DNA of 64,000 bases from Silurus meridionalis (GCF_014805685.1 NC_060885.1:22147132-22211131); one strand, 5' to 3'. Shown: positions 1 to 12,463, counted from the stretch's first letter. Program-made: numbers and translations. The notes: generated by a model not told the origin, from the letters alone.

Positions 1-757
1 ATAGAGGCAGGACGAGGAATCTTGTTGTGGTGTTTTTTTGGTCCTGAAACAAACTGTATGAAGGACATCGGTCAGTAAAACAACAGCACAGCTTGCCCTG
101 TCTCCATCAGGAGAATGGCGCGAGGTGCTAGCAACAGGGCACTTTCAGGTCACTTAACCCTGCAAAAGGTTGCTCTCAGCAGGCCTTGCACATTGACAGG
201 TCACTGCAGCTCACAGCCACAGCATGCTCTGTCACTTTCTGTCACATGTCTCTTTATGCTGAAGGTTAATCACCAGATGTGCCGGTGTTCTGCCACCCTT
301 GCTGCCATGGCTTTCGTATGATATTTCATCGGACACTGTCGTCTGCTGCATGTCAGAGCCCATAGGGCTCGCGAGCAGGCATTATTTTTAGCCCCCACAA
401 CCAGTAGGACCTTGTCAGGCTGGTTTATGTGTATGTTTGTAGGCTTGATAATCTCTCTCTGAGCCTGTGCTCATAATCATACGTCTCCTCAGACACTGAT
501 GAGGCTAGTGACTACGAGAAACGCTCACGTACCCTCTGCTGCCCTTGTCTTCATCCCCAGATTCAAGAACTTACTTTGAGCTATCCTGAAAATTAAATTA
601 ATACAAAATAATGGTTCTTTAACGAGAGTTTATTTTAAATTAAAAGCTGTTTTTATACAAGCTATCGACCTTCAGAATAATTTTGCTCAGTAGAGCGCTC
701 TTTGAGACATATTCGTAGATGGCACTTTCTACTTCTCTTACAAACATGTGCATGTAA

Positions 758-761
<4 letters not shown>

Positions 762-837
<76 letters not shown>
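762..837. repeat. (AT)n microsatellite
   Basis: Uninterrupted AT dinucleotide run of about 38 units. Self-complementary, so it can extrude as a hairpin and is likely to vary in length. Confidence 0.97.
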
Positions 838-839
<2 letters not shown>

Positions 840-840
<1 letters not shown>

Positions 841-1300
841 ATGCTGTACCTATGTGGTTCTCCAAACTGCTACCACAAAGCTAGAAGCACACAATTGTGT
901 AGGATGTCTTTGGGTACCCAGAATACAAATTTGAGTTTACTTTGGAACTTTGAAAACCCAAACCTGTTCCAGCATTGCAATGATCCTGTGCACAAAGTGA
1001 GCTCCATGAAGATCTAGTTTACATGCTTTGGAGAGGAAGATCTTGAGTGGCCTGCTATATCGCTCTGATCTCAACCCTACTGAACACCTTTGGGATGAAT
1101 TGGAATGCTGGAATGCTTTCCTCACCTACATCAGTACCTGACTTTACTAACACCGTTGTGTTACTACCACAAATGTCCAAAAGCACAATCTAGCGGGACA
1201 TCTTCCCAGAAGAGTGGAGGGAAATATAAGAGCAACTTGGGACTAAATGTGGAATGCGATGCTCAAAAAGCACATACCATACTTATGACCAAGTGTCCTT
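840..1300 (+). mobile_element. Tc1-like element remnant (sense copy)
   Basis: Degenerate 3' part of a Tc1/mariner-type element. It contains decayed DNA for the C-terminal transposase motif (FQHCNDPVHKVSSMK, then a broken form of the SPDLNPTEHLWDELE block around 1065-1110). It ends in the family's recognisable sequence (actaaatgtggaatgcgatg, then caaaaagcacatacc). Several frameshifts mean it encodes nothing. Members of the same family occur in both orientations elsewhere in the window. Confidence 0.75.
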
Positions 1301-1342
1301 CATCCATCCATCCATCCATCCATCCATCCATCCATCCATCCA
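1301..1342. repeat. (CATC)n microsatellite
   Basis: About ten units of the tetranucleotide CATC, directly abutting the end of the Tc1-like remnant. Confidence 0.95.
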
Positions 1343-3684
1343 CACACCTTCCTCAAATGCATTTAAGTGCAGAGGAACACTGGGCTCAAATTCATGAACA
1401 TCATGTTACCTTTGAAGGACCGCTCATAAAACTTTAACTGAAAGCGAGGCATCGCTGCGAGGAACAAAGTGCTAGAGTACAAGTTTCAGCATGTCTCGCA
1501 TGACCGCAGCCATTTCGGTTCTCTGCGTTGTGTTCTGGTGTTCAAAGTCTAAGATTTCAACGTTTTTTTTTCTTCTTGTATATCTCTGCCCTCAGTAGGA
1601 AAATCACACTTTAGCATCACTGAGCCCAAAAATAAAATCTGATCTCGCACGGTATTGTGGAATTAGCCAAGCATGAATAGTTTAGTTCTGGCTAGCAATG
1701 GCAAATTATTCTGCGTTTGATTTTGTGTAAGGGTTAAAAACGTGTTTGTAGTAGGAGCAGAGGGTTTACCAGGCAGTCCACGGTCCCAGCACTAAGAAAT
1801 AGAGGTTGCTGTGTAATTTAGAAGGCAGGATTGAGGGTCTATGGACGTTTGGAGAACAGCTAGAGTGAGGACCACAGTAGTGAGAGAGTAATAGACAGGA
1901 AATGCCTTTGAATCAGTATGTAATCGTCCATTCATACACCATGATTAACCATGAAACCGTGACACTGTAAGAGTCTTGGCCCTCACCAGAGGTTGTCAAG
2001 CATGCGAGAGTGAGCTGTCACTCTGAGGAAATACCACAGGGTGAGAGCTATCTCGACGAGGATCAGAGGGACTAGTGATACAGGTGAGCCCGCCATGGCG
2101 TATACGGAGAACGGGAGTTGCTTTAGTCTTTACCAAAGAACTTTCTCTGATTTCTGGGAAAAAAAAACAATCATTTATTTTCTCGACGAATATTGGGCAC
2201 ACTGTGAACAGTGCGGCCTGGCGAGGGTTTTCTGCCACGCGCTTTCATCGAGTGCATATCGCCAGCTCTCTTTCGGTATAAGATGCTGTCAGAGGGGGTT
2301 GGTTATTTTTAGCTGGAATTATTATTACTATGCGCTCCACGGTCTCGGCCTGGCCACTGCAGCGCTTGAAGATTGACGGGGAGCCAAAGCAGAGCAGCCC
2401 ACTCTAAACGGAAGCTCAAAAAAAACGTGCAGTTTCGGGAACGAAAACCATCACGTACAAGCAATATTAATGGATTTAAAGGCATTATGACTGAATGATA
2501 AATGTCAGAACCGTCCGAGCTAAGCTATAGAACTTCCATAAACGTGTCGGACGTGCTCGCCGGTGCTAATTGCGTTCAAGACAAGGTGTGAGCACTAACA
2601 GTTTGTTTAGAAGCGAAGGTCCTCACAGGACTTTCGGATAGTGAAATAGGCATTTGTCTTTGTTTTTTATGGCTGTAGATTAATAACACGGGTTGTTTTG
2701 GTAACTGATTTTAGGTTCTCTGAGGATTACGGGAAGGTGTGGCCTGTCTAACTTTAAGGCTACAGAAATGTTTTCACACCGCTGTTTAAGCTTTAAAATC
2801 ATGTTGCATGGATAAACACAAAGGTTGCGCACCACTGAGGCATTGAGCTGCAGGTCTCCGTGTCCTCTGTGGCAGGCCCAGCTGTGTGACAGAGGGGCCC
2901 CAGTAACAGCCCCTCGTCTCAGGCCTGGCTTTTTCGAGTGTGGCAGCTGTTGGACTGTGGTGTCCCAGAGCTGAGAGCTTGAGAATAGTGGGTGGGTGAG
3001 TGTGTTGGGGTGGTGGGGGGAGTTTGCGGGTCAAGGACAGCTCCCCTTAGTGCCGAAGGGGCCACGCTGCCTTTGTATGTGAACCCTTCCTGAAACAAAG
3101 CGGGCAGCTGGGTGCATAAAAGCCTACAGATGGCACTGAGTGATGAGGCCATATCAATAATAATGGATAGCAGACAAAAAGCTGGGCCTTCGGTGCAGAT
3201 TAGGCGCACTTGGGCCTCCTCCACTTCTGTACAGTGCGTGTGGGACAGGGTTAACCCCTGTATGCGTGCTCCACTGTGCATCTGCTCCCGTCCCGCTCAT
3301 GTGCCAAGTGTGTGCATTAAGGGTCTGGAATTCTGCTGCATTATGTACTGCCTGATGTTGCCAAGGAGATGCCTGCTCGCTAAGTGAGCTCAGCCTGCAT
3401 TGTGCTCTTCAAGTGTCTGCATTCACAACATAAACACTCCATCTAGACTTGTGTGCTGTAAACATATATTTTGCGTTTTCTTCTTTGCGGCGTTCGTTTT
3501 TAAGTAATTCCAGAGTTAATTGCTGGTATAAATCTAACGTCTCTAGTTCTTAGGTATTCCTCAAAGTGCGGCTTAGACTATTCTCCTAGGATAACGATTA
3601 TTACACCATACAATAGCAAGAGATATTTTGATAATGGCTTCGATAAGCAAGAAACCATTTGAACAGGTAAACAAGTAAGTGATT

Positions 3685-3708
3685 TTTATTTATTTATTTA
3701 TTTATTTT
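3685..3708. repeat. (TTTA)n microsatellite
   Basis: Short run of about six TTTA units. Confidence 0.85.
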
Positions 3709-3899
3709 ATAATTTTGGGCAAACAATATGTAAGTGATAAGGAACCATTAGAATGGATTTTCTTTTTTAGGTCCTGAACACTGGACAGGAAATCGCGCCC
3801 TCATTCATTTGTACAAGGACAAAACAACTTGGATTACCCGTCTATAATTGGAATATATTTATACTATATAAAAGTGGTATCAAAATGGTCCTAGTTTTG

Positions 3900-4245
3900 T
3901 AACACGCCAACAGATGGCGGCACAAGGCGGCATGCACAGTCACAAGGAGCACCGCCGATCTCACTTCCGCACCCATCCTACTTCTTCACCCATCCTACTC
4001 GCCAGGTTTGGCTCCTTTCAAGCTTCACCTGAGGATCCAGCTGTAAGGTCGTCGTTTGTTCTCCGCTGTGAACCACATGTGCTGGACACGCTTCGAAAAA
4101 GAAGACCTCCAGGACACGTTCCAGAAGTGGCAGAAATTTTGGGAGCGCTGTGTTGCTGTATCTTGAAGATGATTGTGTGAAAACGTAGATAAATAAAGTA
4201 CTTTCTTGTAAACAGACCTAGACTTTTTCGATACTACCTCGTATT
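3900..4245 (+). mobile_element. Possible mariner-type transposase 3' remnant
   Basis: Around 4080-4150 the reading CWTRFEKEDLQDTFQKWQKF then WERCV resembles the C-terminus of mariner-family transposases, which typically read VLDTL-x-EKDFQ-x-AFQKW. After a one-base shift YLEDDCVKT and a stop follow, matching the usual YFEGD ending. The sequence ends near a degraded 'cctcgta' terminus at 4233-4240. An overlapping 88-codon ORF at 3914-4180 is in another frame and is not credited. The assignment is from memory of the family, with no search run. Confidence 0.4.
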
Positions 4246-4777
4246 TTTACTTGTTTGTAATACATCACATTCCACCTGTACATGTCACCCGACAGTGTGA
4301 TTTCCAATCATTTTATGATGCTTCTTGTACTTCATAACTGGCTTATCGAAAGGAGATTAAAAGTTCGTTATTCAGTGTAACACTGTTTTACTGTGCGTTT
4401 GACAAGAACTCGTGAATCGCTGCAAAATCAGGCATCGCTGTCTGAATCTGAGTAAGCACACTCATTAGTGGTTATTAGACAAGATTTTTCCAACAGTTTT
4501 ATCCAAAGAAAAAACTCTTTGAGGAAATGCCACAGTGTGAGAGCTCAGAATTGTGAATTTTGTGCAGATCTTGATATAGGAAAATATTCAAAGCTGGGAT
4601 GATTTGACCCACTCTGGCACTTACTGTAACTATGCTGACATTGCCCACTTTTTCATAACAGCATTGTTTCTATTTTTTATTTTTCCAACAAGTTTCTGTG
4701 TAGCTGTTACTATAGAAGCGATAACGAATTCAGAGGCCTCTATTGTCATCGAACAAGTAAAATTTTCAAGCTGTGTT

Positions 4778-5205
4778 GTGAACACTATATGGACCAGTTT
4801 TTTGGACACCTGACCATCAGATTTGTATATTTTGTACATCTTATTTGCCATTTTCTGTTCCACTCTTTCACAAGCGTGTTTGTGGAGATTGTTAGTAAAG
4901 TCAGGTACTGATGTTGGTGAGGAGGCCAAAGGTGTTTCAATGGGGTAAAGTTCAGAGCTCTACTGCAGGCCACTCAAGATCTTCCACTCCAACCCATGTT
5001 AAGCATATCTTCATGACGCTGAATTTGTGCACAGGGGCATTGTCATGCTGGAACAGATTTTTAAGTAAAAGCTAATTTTATACTATAGCATCCACAGACA
5101 TACTATACAAATCTATACAATTCCTATCGTATACTTTGGGACAAACCCCATATTGCTGGAAAATACAGGTGTCCCAATACTTTTGTCTAAATACTGTATG
5201 GTAAA
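4778..5205 (-). mobile_element. Tc1-like non-autonomous element
   Basis: Imperfect terminal inverted repeats are visible. The left end reads cactatatggaccagtttt then ttggacacctg. The right end read backwards reads cagtatttagacaaaagtat then tgggacacctg. The interior carries antisense remnants of the transposase C-terminal region. No intact coding sequence. Confidence 0.8.
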
Positions 5206-5854
5206 TAAAAAAAATAGAATCCAGCAGCTATTAGGAAAATTACTCAACACATTTCAACCATTTATATCTGAGCATTCAGCTTTGGAATATAAATATATAT
5301 TTGTCGTATAACAACATTTTTGCATATAAAGTTCTGGTTTCTAATTTTGTTACAAATATCACTGTGCATTTAAGTGTGTACAATTATATTAGTTATACAC
5401 TAGATTTGTAGTAAAAAATAAACGATAGAGTGAACTATTATGGAAATATATACTGTACTGTGGATTGAAAATTTGCAATATTAAAACAAAACCACTGCTG
5501 TGTTGATTGTAGGTTTACAGGAAGTGTAACTGTTTCTGGACTTTTTTAGAGCATATTGGAGGAAGTGACAGTATTTCTGTAGTAACAAAACATTTTTGTT
5601 TCTGTTTCTATGAAAACACTATATTTCTGGTTTTAAAATGTGGCCGCGCAACCCGATTTGAATAAAATGCAGACGTGCAAATGATTTGTTTCTTTTAATC
5701 GGCTTTTAGTGTGCGCATAAAAGCAAGCGTAAATACCTATATTTTGTTACATAGTCATTGCATCATAGTGATATTCTTTTTTTTTTTCTTTCTCAAAATA
5801 TTCCATCTTGTTTGGAAGTTAAGGTCAGTGCACAGGTTCAGCCATGATACAGCA

Positions 5855-5945
5855 CCCCTGCAGCAGAGCATGGGTCTAACAGCGGCAGATTGGCAGTGTT
5901 GGCGCTTGAACCACCGACCTTCCGAGCCTAAAGCTTTGCGTGACC
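5855..5945 (-). repeat. SINE-like fragment
   Basis: Short stretch (gcttgaaccaccgaccttc region) resembling part of the dispersed tRNA-related repeat found more fully at 15040-15213 and 38495-38660. Only a fragment, with loose boundaries. Confidence 0.4.
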
Positions 5946-8014
5946 TCTGTGAAGACGGCCTGTTCTCGCGGTTCAAATTGACACCAGTTGAAGGAATGTG
6001 TAGATGTTGCAGACGTGTGGTATAATGTCAATGCCATGCTGCGAAGAGTCATCTATAAATAGCGTACACCTGAAAACCTCAGCCTGTGGCACACGGCCCG
6101 ATACCAGCGGTTGGTCGCGTTCCGTCTGCTGTCCAAAACGTATTCAATGGCTTTCGGTTAAGGAGCTATTCATTATGCAACCGATTGAGCGTTCAATTTC
6201 AGATCTGCCATTGGCTAAAGCTTACCACAGGAGGTCTGAAGAGAAAGTGCTGTTTAAGGAAAATAAAGCTGTCTTGCTACCATGGTTACTGCAGCTGTGC
6301 ATGTTCATATACTCACTGATCTATGGCCTACGCTCGTAATGGCCCCGGTGATGACTGGAGCACAGAGAACTTCTATTGAGACCGACTAACAGAATCTGAC
6401 AAGCAGCTGAGAGCAAGCTGACATTTTAGTGCGGAAGCAGCACGTATTAAGCAGGAGTTATTTGCAAAGGCCGAAAGTTAGTGTTTTCAGGAAGGATACA
6501 CTTTTACTGTATGTATGATTCTTGGCTCGTCACTTCAGAGAGCGAGCCAGAGAGACTCCAGTTGCCAGACAAGTCCGGGGGAACCAGGCGAGTTTGCACT
6601 AATTGCTATTCGGAACAGGCACAGCGCACGGCTTAGCATCTTTTTTTTTTTTTTTTTTTTTTAAATGATGAAACAAAGGCTTTGATTGTTGTGCTCCAAA
6701 GCAGAGGTCTTCGATGAACGACTACGCAACCTCCCGAATCTCCCCACCATCCTGGTGGAAAAAAACAAAACAAAACAACGAGACAACTTTCTTTATGTAT
6801 GTTGCAAAGTTCTTAATTTTTTTTTTTTTTCTTTTTTCTCAATTGAATGAAATGAGGAAGTCTCGGTTGCCACTAGGCAGACAAAACAAACATTTCTTTT
6901 ATGCTCCTTCCTGTCCTCAATGAGACAACTCCACTATTAACGCGGTGACAATGTGCTACAGTGCCAACGCCAGCAATAAACAATTGCGGACAATACAACG
7001 ACTCTTTTGGTGTTGACATGACAATGTGTTTCTCCATGCCCTTAATTCAGCTTACTCCATACAACTTTTATCGCCTCTTCACAAAGTCAGGAGAGTTTTC
7101 TTTTTTCTCTCTATGTCTTATGTCACAGTCCAAATGTATGTTTCTAGCAAAGCGGTTGAAGACATGGCTGTTGGCAGGGGGCTACGGATAGTTGCATGAA
7201 AACACAATAATCGCATGTCTACAACTACTAAACCACAGAAGGTATAAAGTGCTTGTACAGATACACAGCCTGTTGTTTTGGCCAGCCGAGGGACACTATA
7301 AAAAGCCGTGCAGGGGGCCTTGAAGTGGTCTGAGAGTCGCTACTTGTCACCAAAGCTGTACAAAACTGGCATTAAATTAACTGGTTGCTAATGGTGACTC
7401 GGTTTAGTGGGACCCGGTGAAGCAGGTGTCCCGCAGCACCACCTTGAGCTCAGGAAGCAGAACTGCGACAGTCCAGTTCAGGGTTTGGTGAAGGTGAACA
7501 TGCAGTTACGTTCCACTTACTCGACACAAAAAAATAATTATGAAAATGCAAAACCAGTATTAGTATTTTGGGAAACAATTCGTAGCAAGCTTCAAAGGAT
7601 ATATTGATACATACAGGAAATAATTTATTATTGCCTTTGCTTGAACGAAGGTTAGGGACATGGCAAACAAATGTATTTCCTTTTTATGAACATTTATAGT
7701 CTGAATTCGTTTCCCCATGCGCACACACATTTGTTAAAGTAAAAGAAAACCAGATATAAACCGCACACACGTTTCAGTATTTGTGCCGACAGCCAGTTAC
7801 ACGATATTGCTGTAGGTTCGTGTGTGTGTGTGGGTGTCTTTTACACTATGAAGTGAGGTGCAGAATGATGCTTGTGTCTATGTGCTTCTGTACTCGCTAG
7901 TTGTCCTGTTCATCTGCGTGCATGACTGCTTGTCTTGTATGTACGAAAGCCACGTCTGCTCCTGCATTTATGCATCCATCCTCACTTCTTCTAAGCATGT
8001 TTAAATGTGTACAC

Positions 8015-8446
8015 TAGGGATGGTAAGATTCAACAAAGTTAGCATTTGTTTCGCAATCCATTGTTTTTAACATATTATTTATATATAATTATTAGTAGAT
8101 GCACTGTAATGTGTAAACTGTGAAGCGCGTTCTCTCAGCACAGCTGCTGCTACGTGAATATGACGTTTCACAACGCTTCGGAGACCGAGGCGTGTCCTGA
8201 GAGTCACATAGAATACAGATTAACATGGCAGAGGTAGAGCTGCATCTTCCTGGAGACAGAACAGGAAAAGAACGTCTGGTTTTATTTCAGCTTTTTTATT
8301 AAGCGTTAGAGGTCGGAAGGCACTTAAGTAAATTGATGATTTGCTGCCTGTGATGAAATGAAAGCGAACTATCTGCACCGTATTGAAATGCATAGCGTCA
8401 TGTGGTGAATCGTATCGCATCACATCAATACGAATCGCATCGGCCT
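8015..8446. mobile_element. 'GATGCATCG' family MITE, copy 1 (truncated)
   Basis: Shares its left end (tagggatggtaagattc) and an internal block (cacatagaatacagattaac followed by atggcagaggtagagctgca) with copies at 31217-31948 and 56765-57450. The three-way repetition shows it is dispersed. No coding capacity. The superfamily is not certain. Confidence 0.75.
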
Positions 8447-8659
8447 CAGATCCACATCCTCACAAGGGTTAGTTATTGTTTATTAACTAGATCGCCTCTT
8501 ACACATTTTCCTTTTTATGGAACTAAATCTGCATTATTAAATTATTCCGTAGTATTTGGTCACCATTGCATAAGCCTAATCCGTCTTTATCAGTTTACAA
8601 TGGCGTGCACTATCGAAGGTCATTTATTTCTTCTAAATTAAGTAATCCATTTTTTTTCA

Positions 8660-9068
8660 CCTCACCTCAGCCACAGATAGAGAGAGAGAGAGAAAGGATA
8701 ATTGTAAATAAACTCAAGATAAATGGTATGGCAAAAATATTTGGACACCTATATGTTAATATTCTGATTCTTGGGAAAAATCCACAATTTCTCTATGGAA
8801 TCAATAAAGGATTCTGATGTTCAATTAATTTTAGTTAATTTTATTTAAATAGCGCTTACAGACAGATGTTTACAAAGATGTAGAGGTTATTAATGTTTAA
8901 GGTATAAAAGAAAGTTGTATAAAAGTCTGACTGTCTTTGGCAGTCATCAGATCTTAAGTTGCAGTGAAAGGAAATTGTAATGCTCGAATTATTATAGGAA
9001 CAACCACATATGAATCTGAAAGCCAGGTGTCTACAAACATTTGTATAAAGTTAATTTTGTATAAAGTG

Positions 9069-9116
<48 letters not shown>

Positions 9117-9167
9117 CTTGAGTAACATTCTTAATCCATAGGGTTTAATATGATGTAGGTCCACCCT
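8660..9167. mobile_element. Composite repeat, copy A (Tc1-like with nested MITE)
   Basis: Includes a (GA)n at 8678-8693, a TIR-like ggacacctatatgttaatat, a MITE segment (aatagcgcttacagac), the block gtctgactgtctttggcagt and a (TA)n at 9072-9113. The same order recurs at 10848-11425 with only scattered differences and small deletions. Copy A stops at gtccaccctttg, where copy B continues into more of the Tc1-like element. Confidence 0.85.
9072..9113. repeat. (TA)n microsatellite
   Basis: About 21 TA units within composite repeat copy A. The equivalent tract in copy B is nearly twice as long. Confidence 0.95.
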
Positions 9168-9983
9168 TTGTAATCCATTTTTTTTCTTTCTGCTTTTCCG
9201 CCTGCCCACCCGGAACCAACTCGACCAGGTGAGTCGCTTTACTAATCTATTAGTAATCGTGTAAAAAGTGAGCTTTTTAGTAGTAGCACTTGTGAAGGAA
9301 CTTTCCTGCAGCACTTAGAGTAGTAAAGAGTTTGTTTGTGAATATGAAATCACCACTAGTTATGCTTCAAGCTGCTTCTCGTATCCTATCGGGGGGTTGA
9401 GTGGGTGAAGGAAAAACAAAGCCAGTTTACAGCTCTGGGAGACGCTTAGTCAGCTGTTTTTACGTGTCTCACGGAACTAGCTGTACATTCACTCTGTCTC
9501 ACAGCTCAGTGGCTGTTGTTCCTGCTGCTCTTCAAAGAAATACACACCCACAACTGTGTAAAGCACAATACAAATATTTATAAACTGTATTTAAAGCATA
9601 ATCTGCAATGATGCCATGGTTGCTTAGCCTGTACTGTCATTGCAGAGCATATGAATCCAGAACAAGTACAAATATATCATTTCATCACTGTTCCCCTGTT
9701 TTATGTCATACATTTCAACCAACCTTATTGTAATTAACATGTACCTGCAACCCCAGGTACATGTTACCTCTCGATTAAAACAAAGCACTGTTTTCTGTTC
9801 TGAGAATTGTGTGAAGTGGATTGTGATGGGTCGTTCATTGTGACTCAGACGAACGAGCATTCTCAAAGAGTGATTTGTTTCATTTTCTATGAGCAAAGTA
9901 TCGCCAAAATCTCCGTAGGTTATGTACAGGAAAAACAGATTTGAGTATTATCTCTTGACTCTTCAAATCATGTGATTCCCATT

Positions 9984-9985
<2 letters not shown>

Positions 9986-10050
<65 letters not shown>
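9986..10050. repeat. (AT)n microsatellite
   Basis: About 32 AT units in otherwise unremarkable sequence. Confidence 0.96.
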
Positions 10051-10053
<3 letters not shown>

Positions 10054-10635
10054 CAATGATTAGATCAATAGTCAAAGTTTGTATATGTTGATGATAAAAG
10101 GAACGAAATGAACTGAATGAATCAAAAAGATTTGTTCATTTTGATGAACAATATTCAAAGAACCAAGTCAAATGATCCGATCTTGCCGTCACCAGCAGGG
10201 TTTTGTTCTGTATGAATAAACAGAGTTTATAAAATGATGGCCCTCATTGTGTATCAGATGCAGCAGTAGGCAAAGGGAATGTGGGGCAGCTGTTTCTTGG
10301 GGTGGGACTGCGCTGTACTGACTCTTCTTTTCTAAGTTACTGAGCCGCCAGGGACTGTGAGTGGAAGGGGAAAGCCAGGTTTCCGCTATTGTTCAGACAA
10401 GGCGGGACTGAAAGAAAAACATGATTTCTAGAGCTATTCTGTATTCTGATCTCGCACAGGGTTTCAGCTACATGTTAGGGACCTACTAACTAACCAGGGC
10501 AGTCCGAAAATTTGCACCAGATTTCCAAATGACAAAACCAAAGGGGCTTGAGAATTATTTGGATACTGTCTAATTATCATAAAAGACTAAACCACCTAGG
10601 ATTAACTGGAAAGGTGTTTGGAGATAAGCATTACA

Positions 10636-10794
10636 ATGGTCATCTTGCAGGAGAAGATTAGCAACTGTACAGATTTCCTGGAGCTAGTCAAGAGACTGTC
10701 ATCTGAGCCCAAGTGCTCAAAGGAAGGCCTTGCCTGGCGACGGTATGTGTGTTTGAAAGAGTATAGAAACGATCACCTGATGATAACAGGGTAA
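10636..10794 (+). CDS. Unrecognised exon-like ORF
   Basis: A 52-codon ORF runs from ATG at 10636 to TAA at 10792. Its interior is bounded by what look like real splice sites: an acceptor catcttgcag ending at 10650 and a strong donor gtaagtaag at 10791. This leaves a 140-nt exon candidate (10651-10790). It reads EKISNCTDFLELVKRLSSEP then KCSKEGLAWRRYVCLKEYRN and DHLMIT. The composition is protein-like (charged and hydrophobic residues alternate, two cysteines, no low complexity), unlike neighbouring AT-rich intron. I do not recognise the family. It could be an exon of a gene nested in intron 1, an alternative first exon, a processed or transposon-captured piece, or chance. Confidence 0.3.
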   Translation: MVILQEKISNCTDFLELVKRLSSEPKCSKEGLAWRRYVCLKEYRNDHLMITG

Positions 10795-10847
10795 GTAAGA
10801 TAATGAAGGCGCTCAGCTCAAGCTAGTAGCTCTAGAAAGTATGATAC

Positions 10848-11293
10848 TCACCTTAGCCACCGAGAGAGAGAGAGAGAGAGAGAGGGTAACTGTGAATAAA
10901 CTCAGATAAATAGTATGGCAAAATTATTTGGACACATGTTAATATTCTGATTTTGGGGAAAAATCCACAATTTTTCTATAGGATCAATAAAGGATTCTGA
11001 TGTTCAATTAATTTCAGTAAATTTTATTTAAATAGCGCTTTTACAGACGGACGTTGTCTCTAATGCAGCTTTACAGAGATGTAGAGGTTATTAAGGTTTA
11101 AGGTATAAAAGATCGTTGTTTAAAAGTCTGACTGTCTTTGGCAGTCATCAGTCACAGATCCTAAGTTGCAGTGAAAGGAAATTGTAATGCTACAGCATAA
11201 AAAGGCATCCTACACAAATGTGTCTCGAATTTTAATAGGAACAACCACATATGAATCTGAAAGCCAGGTGTCTACAAAGATTTGTATAAAGTG

Positions 11294-11375
<82 letters not shown>

Positions 11376-11425
11376 CTTGAATAACATTCTTAATCCTTAG
11401 GGTTTAATTTGATGTAGGTCCACCC
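10848..11425. mobile_element. Composite repeat, copy B
   Basis: Matches 8660-9167 along its length, including the flanking ctcacctyagcca just left of the (GA)n. It keeps segments missing from copy A (ttgtctctaatgcagcttta near 11055 and a block near 11190-11220). Contains a (GA)n at 10862-10885 and a long (AT)n at 11297-11372. Confidence 0.85.
11297..11372. repeat. (AT)n microsatellite
   Basis: About 38 AT units inside composite repeat copy B. Confidence 0.96.
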
Positions 11426-11854
11426 TTTGCAAGTATAGCAGCTTCAGCTCTTCTGGGAAGGCTTTCCACAAGGTTCCTGAGTGTGTTCATCGGAATGTTT
11501 GACTCTTCTTCCAGAAGCGCATTTGTGAGGTCAGACACTGATGTTGAACGAGAAGGCAAACCTGTTCTATCAGGTTAAGGTCAGGACTCAAGCCAGTCAA
11601 GTCCTTCCACACCAAACTCACTCATTCATGTCTTTAAGCATCTTGCTTTGTGCAGTGCGCAGTCATGTTGGAACAGGAAGAGCCGTCCCCCAAACTGTTC
11701 CCACAAACTGTTCCTTTCACAAGTTGGTGGCCTCTGCGCAGTATCTGCTGACCCGCCCTGTGATTTTATGTGGTCTAACACTTCGCGGCTGAGTTGCTGT
11801 AGTTCCCAACCACTTTGTTATAATACCACAAACATTGACTGTGGAATAGCTATC

Positions 11855-11855
<1 letters not shown>
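11390..11855 (-). mobile_element. Tc1-like transposase region, decayed, antisense
   Basis: Read on the - strand this is the DDE-transposase part of a Tc1-like element common in fish. Hallmarks on the + strand are cagcttcagctcttctggga then aggctttccacaagg, ccagaagcgcatttgtgagg, and gtgcgcagtcatgttggaac. Frameshifts and deletions have destroyed the ORF. It is continuous with composite copy B. Confidence 0.75.

Positions 11856-11856
<1 letters not shown>

Positions 11857-11888
<32 letters not shown>
11857..11888. repeat. (GA)n microsatellite
   Basis: About 16 GA units at the end of the Tc1-like remnant. Confidence 0.9.
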
Positions 11889-11893
<5 letters not shown>

Positions 11894-12049
11894 TATAATG
11901 TAGATTCAGGTTTGTGAGGTGAGAAGAATGCCCAGATGAGGGTTGGATCCCTTTTGATTCTGGTTCCGACTCAAGATTTTTATCAGCTCTGATGTTTACG
12001 TGGTATTTATAGTGCCACTGTCCAGCATTTCAGCATTATTGTATATTTG

Positions 12050-12099
12050 TGTGTGAATGGTGAATGGGCAAACTTGTTCACCTTTTGCATTATAGTGTG

Positions 12100-12137
<38 letters not shown>

Positions 12138-12238
12138 TGGTGAATAGGAAAACCTGTTTACCTTTTTCATTATAGTGTGTGTGTGTGGTGAATAGGCAAA
12201 CTTGTTCACCTTTTGCATTATATTGTGAGTGTGTGTGC
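12050..12238. repeat. Three-unit minisatellite with embedded (GT)n
   Basis: The unit tggtgaataggcaaacttgt followed by tcaccttttgcattatagtg appears three times (from about 12055, 12138 and 12187). Each is separated by a GT-rich tail. In the first unit the tail has expanded to (GT)n at 12103-12136. Confidence 0.85.
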
Positions 12239-12463
12239 ACGCATTCATCTGCTGGCCACGCAGTTCTTTGTGGGTATCGTTTCACTCCCACATGATGGCC
12301 TCCCATAAATAATTCACACCCTCCTCTCCTCATTGCCTCCTTTAGCCAAACTTTTTTTACACAAAGCCTCTGCCGCACTTGCTGCCACAGCCCTCTGGAT
12401 AATTATAGCTGCAGCTGCCTACAGAGTGGCCTCCCCAACAGTTTGCTCCATGGGTGAGGGGGT

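Noticed and set aside
702..1017. ORFs rich in IY repeats
   Set aside because: Translation of (AT)n; similarly at 9051-9314, 11187-11384 and 62546-62914.
3914..4180. 88-codon ORF as a gene
   Set aside because: Its frame differs from the mariner-like reading and it shows no recognisable motif.
2020..4545. Shared 27-bp phrase (gaggaaataccacagggtga at 2025, gaggaaatgccacagtgtga at 4520)
   Set aside because: Too short and not extended on either side; could be chance or a tiny repeat remnant.
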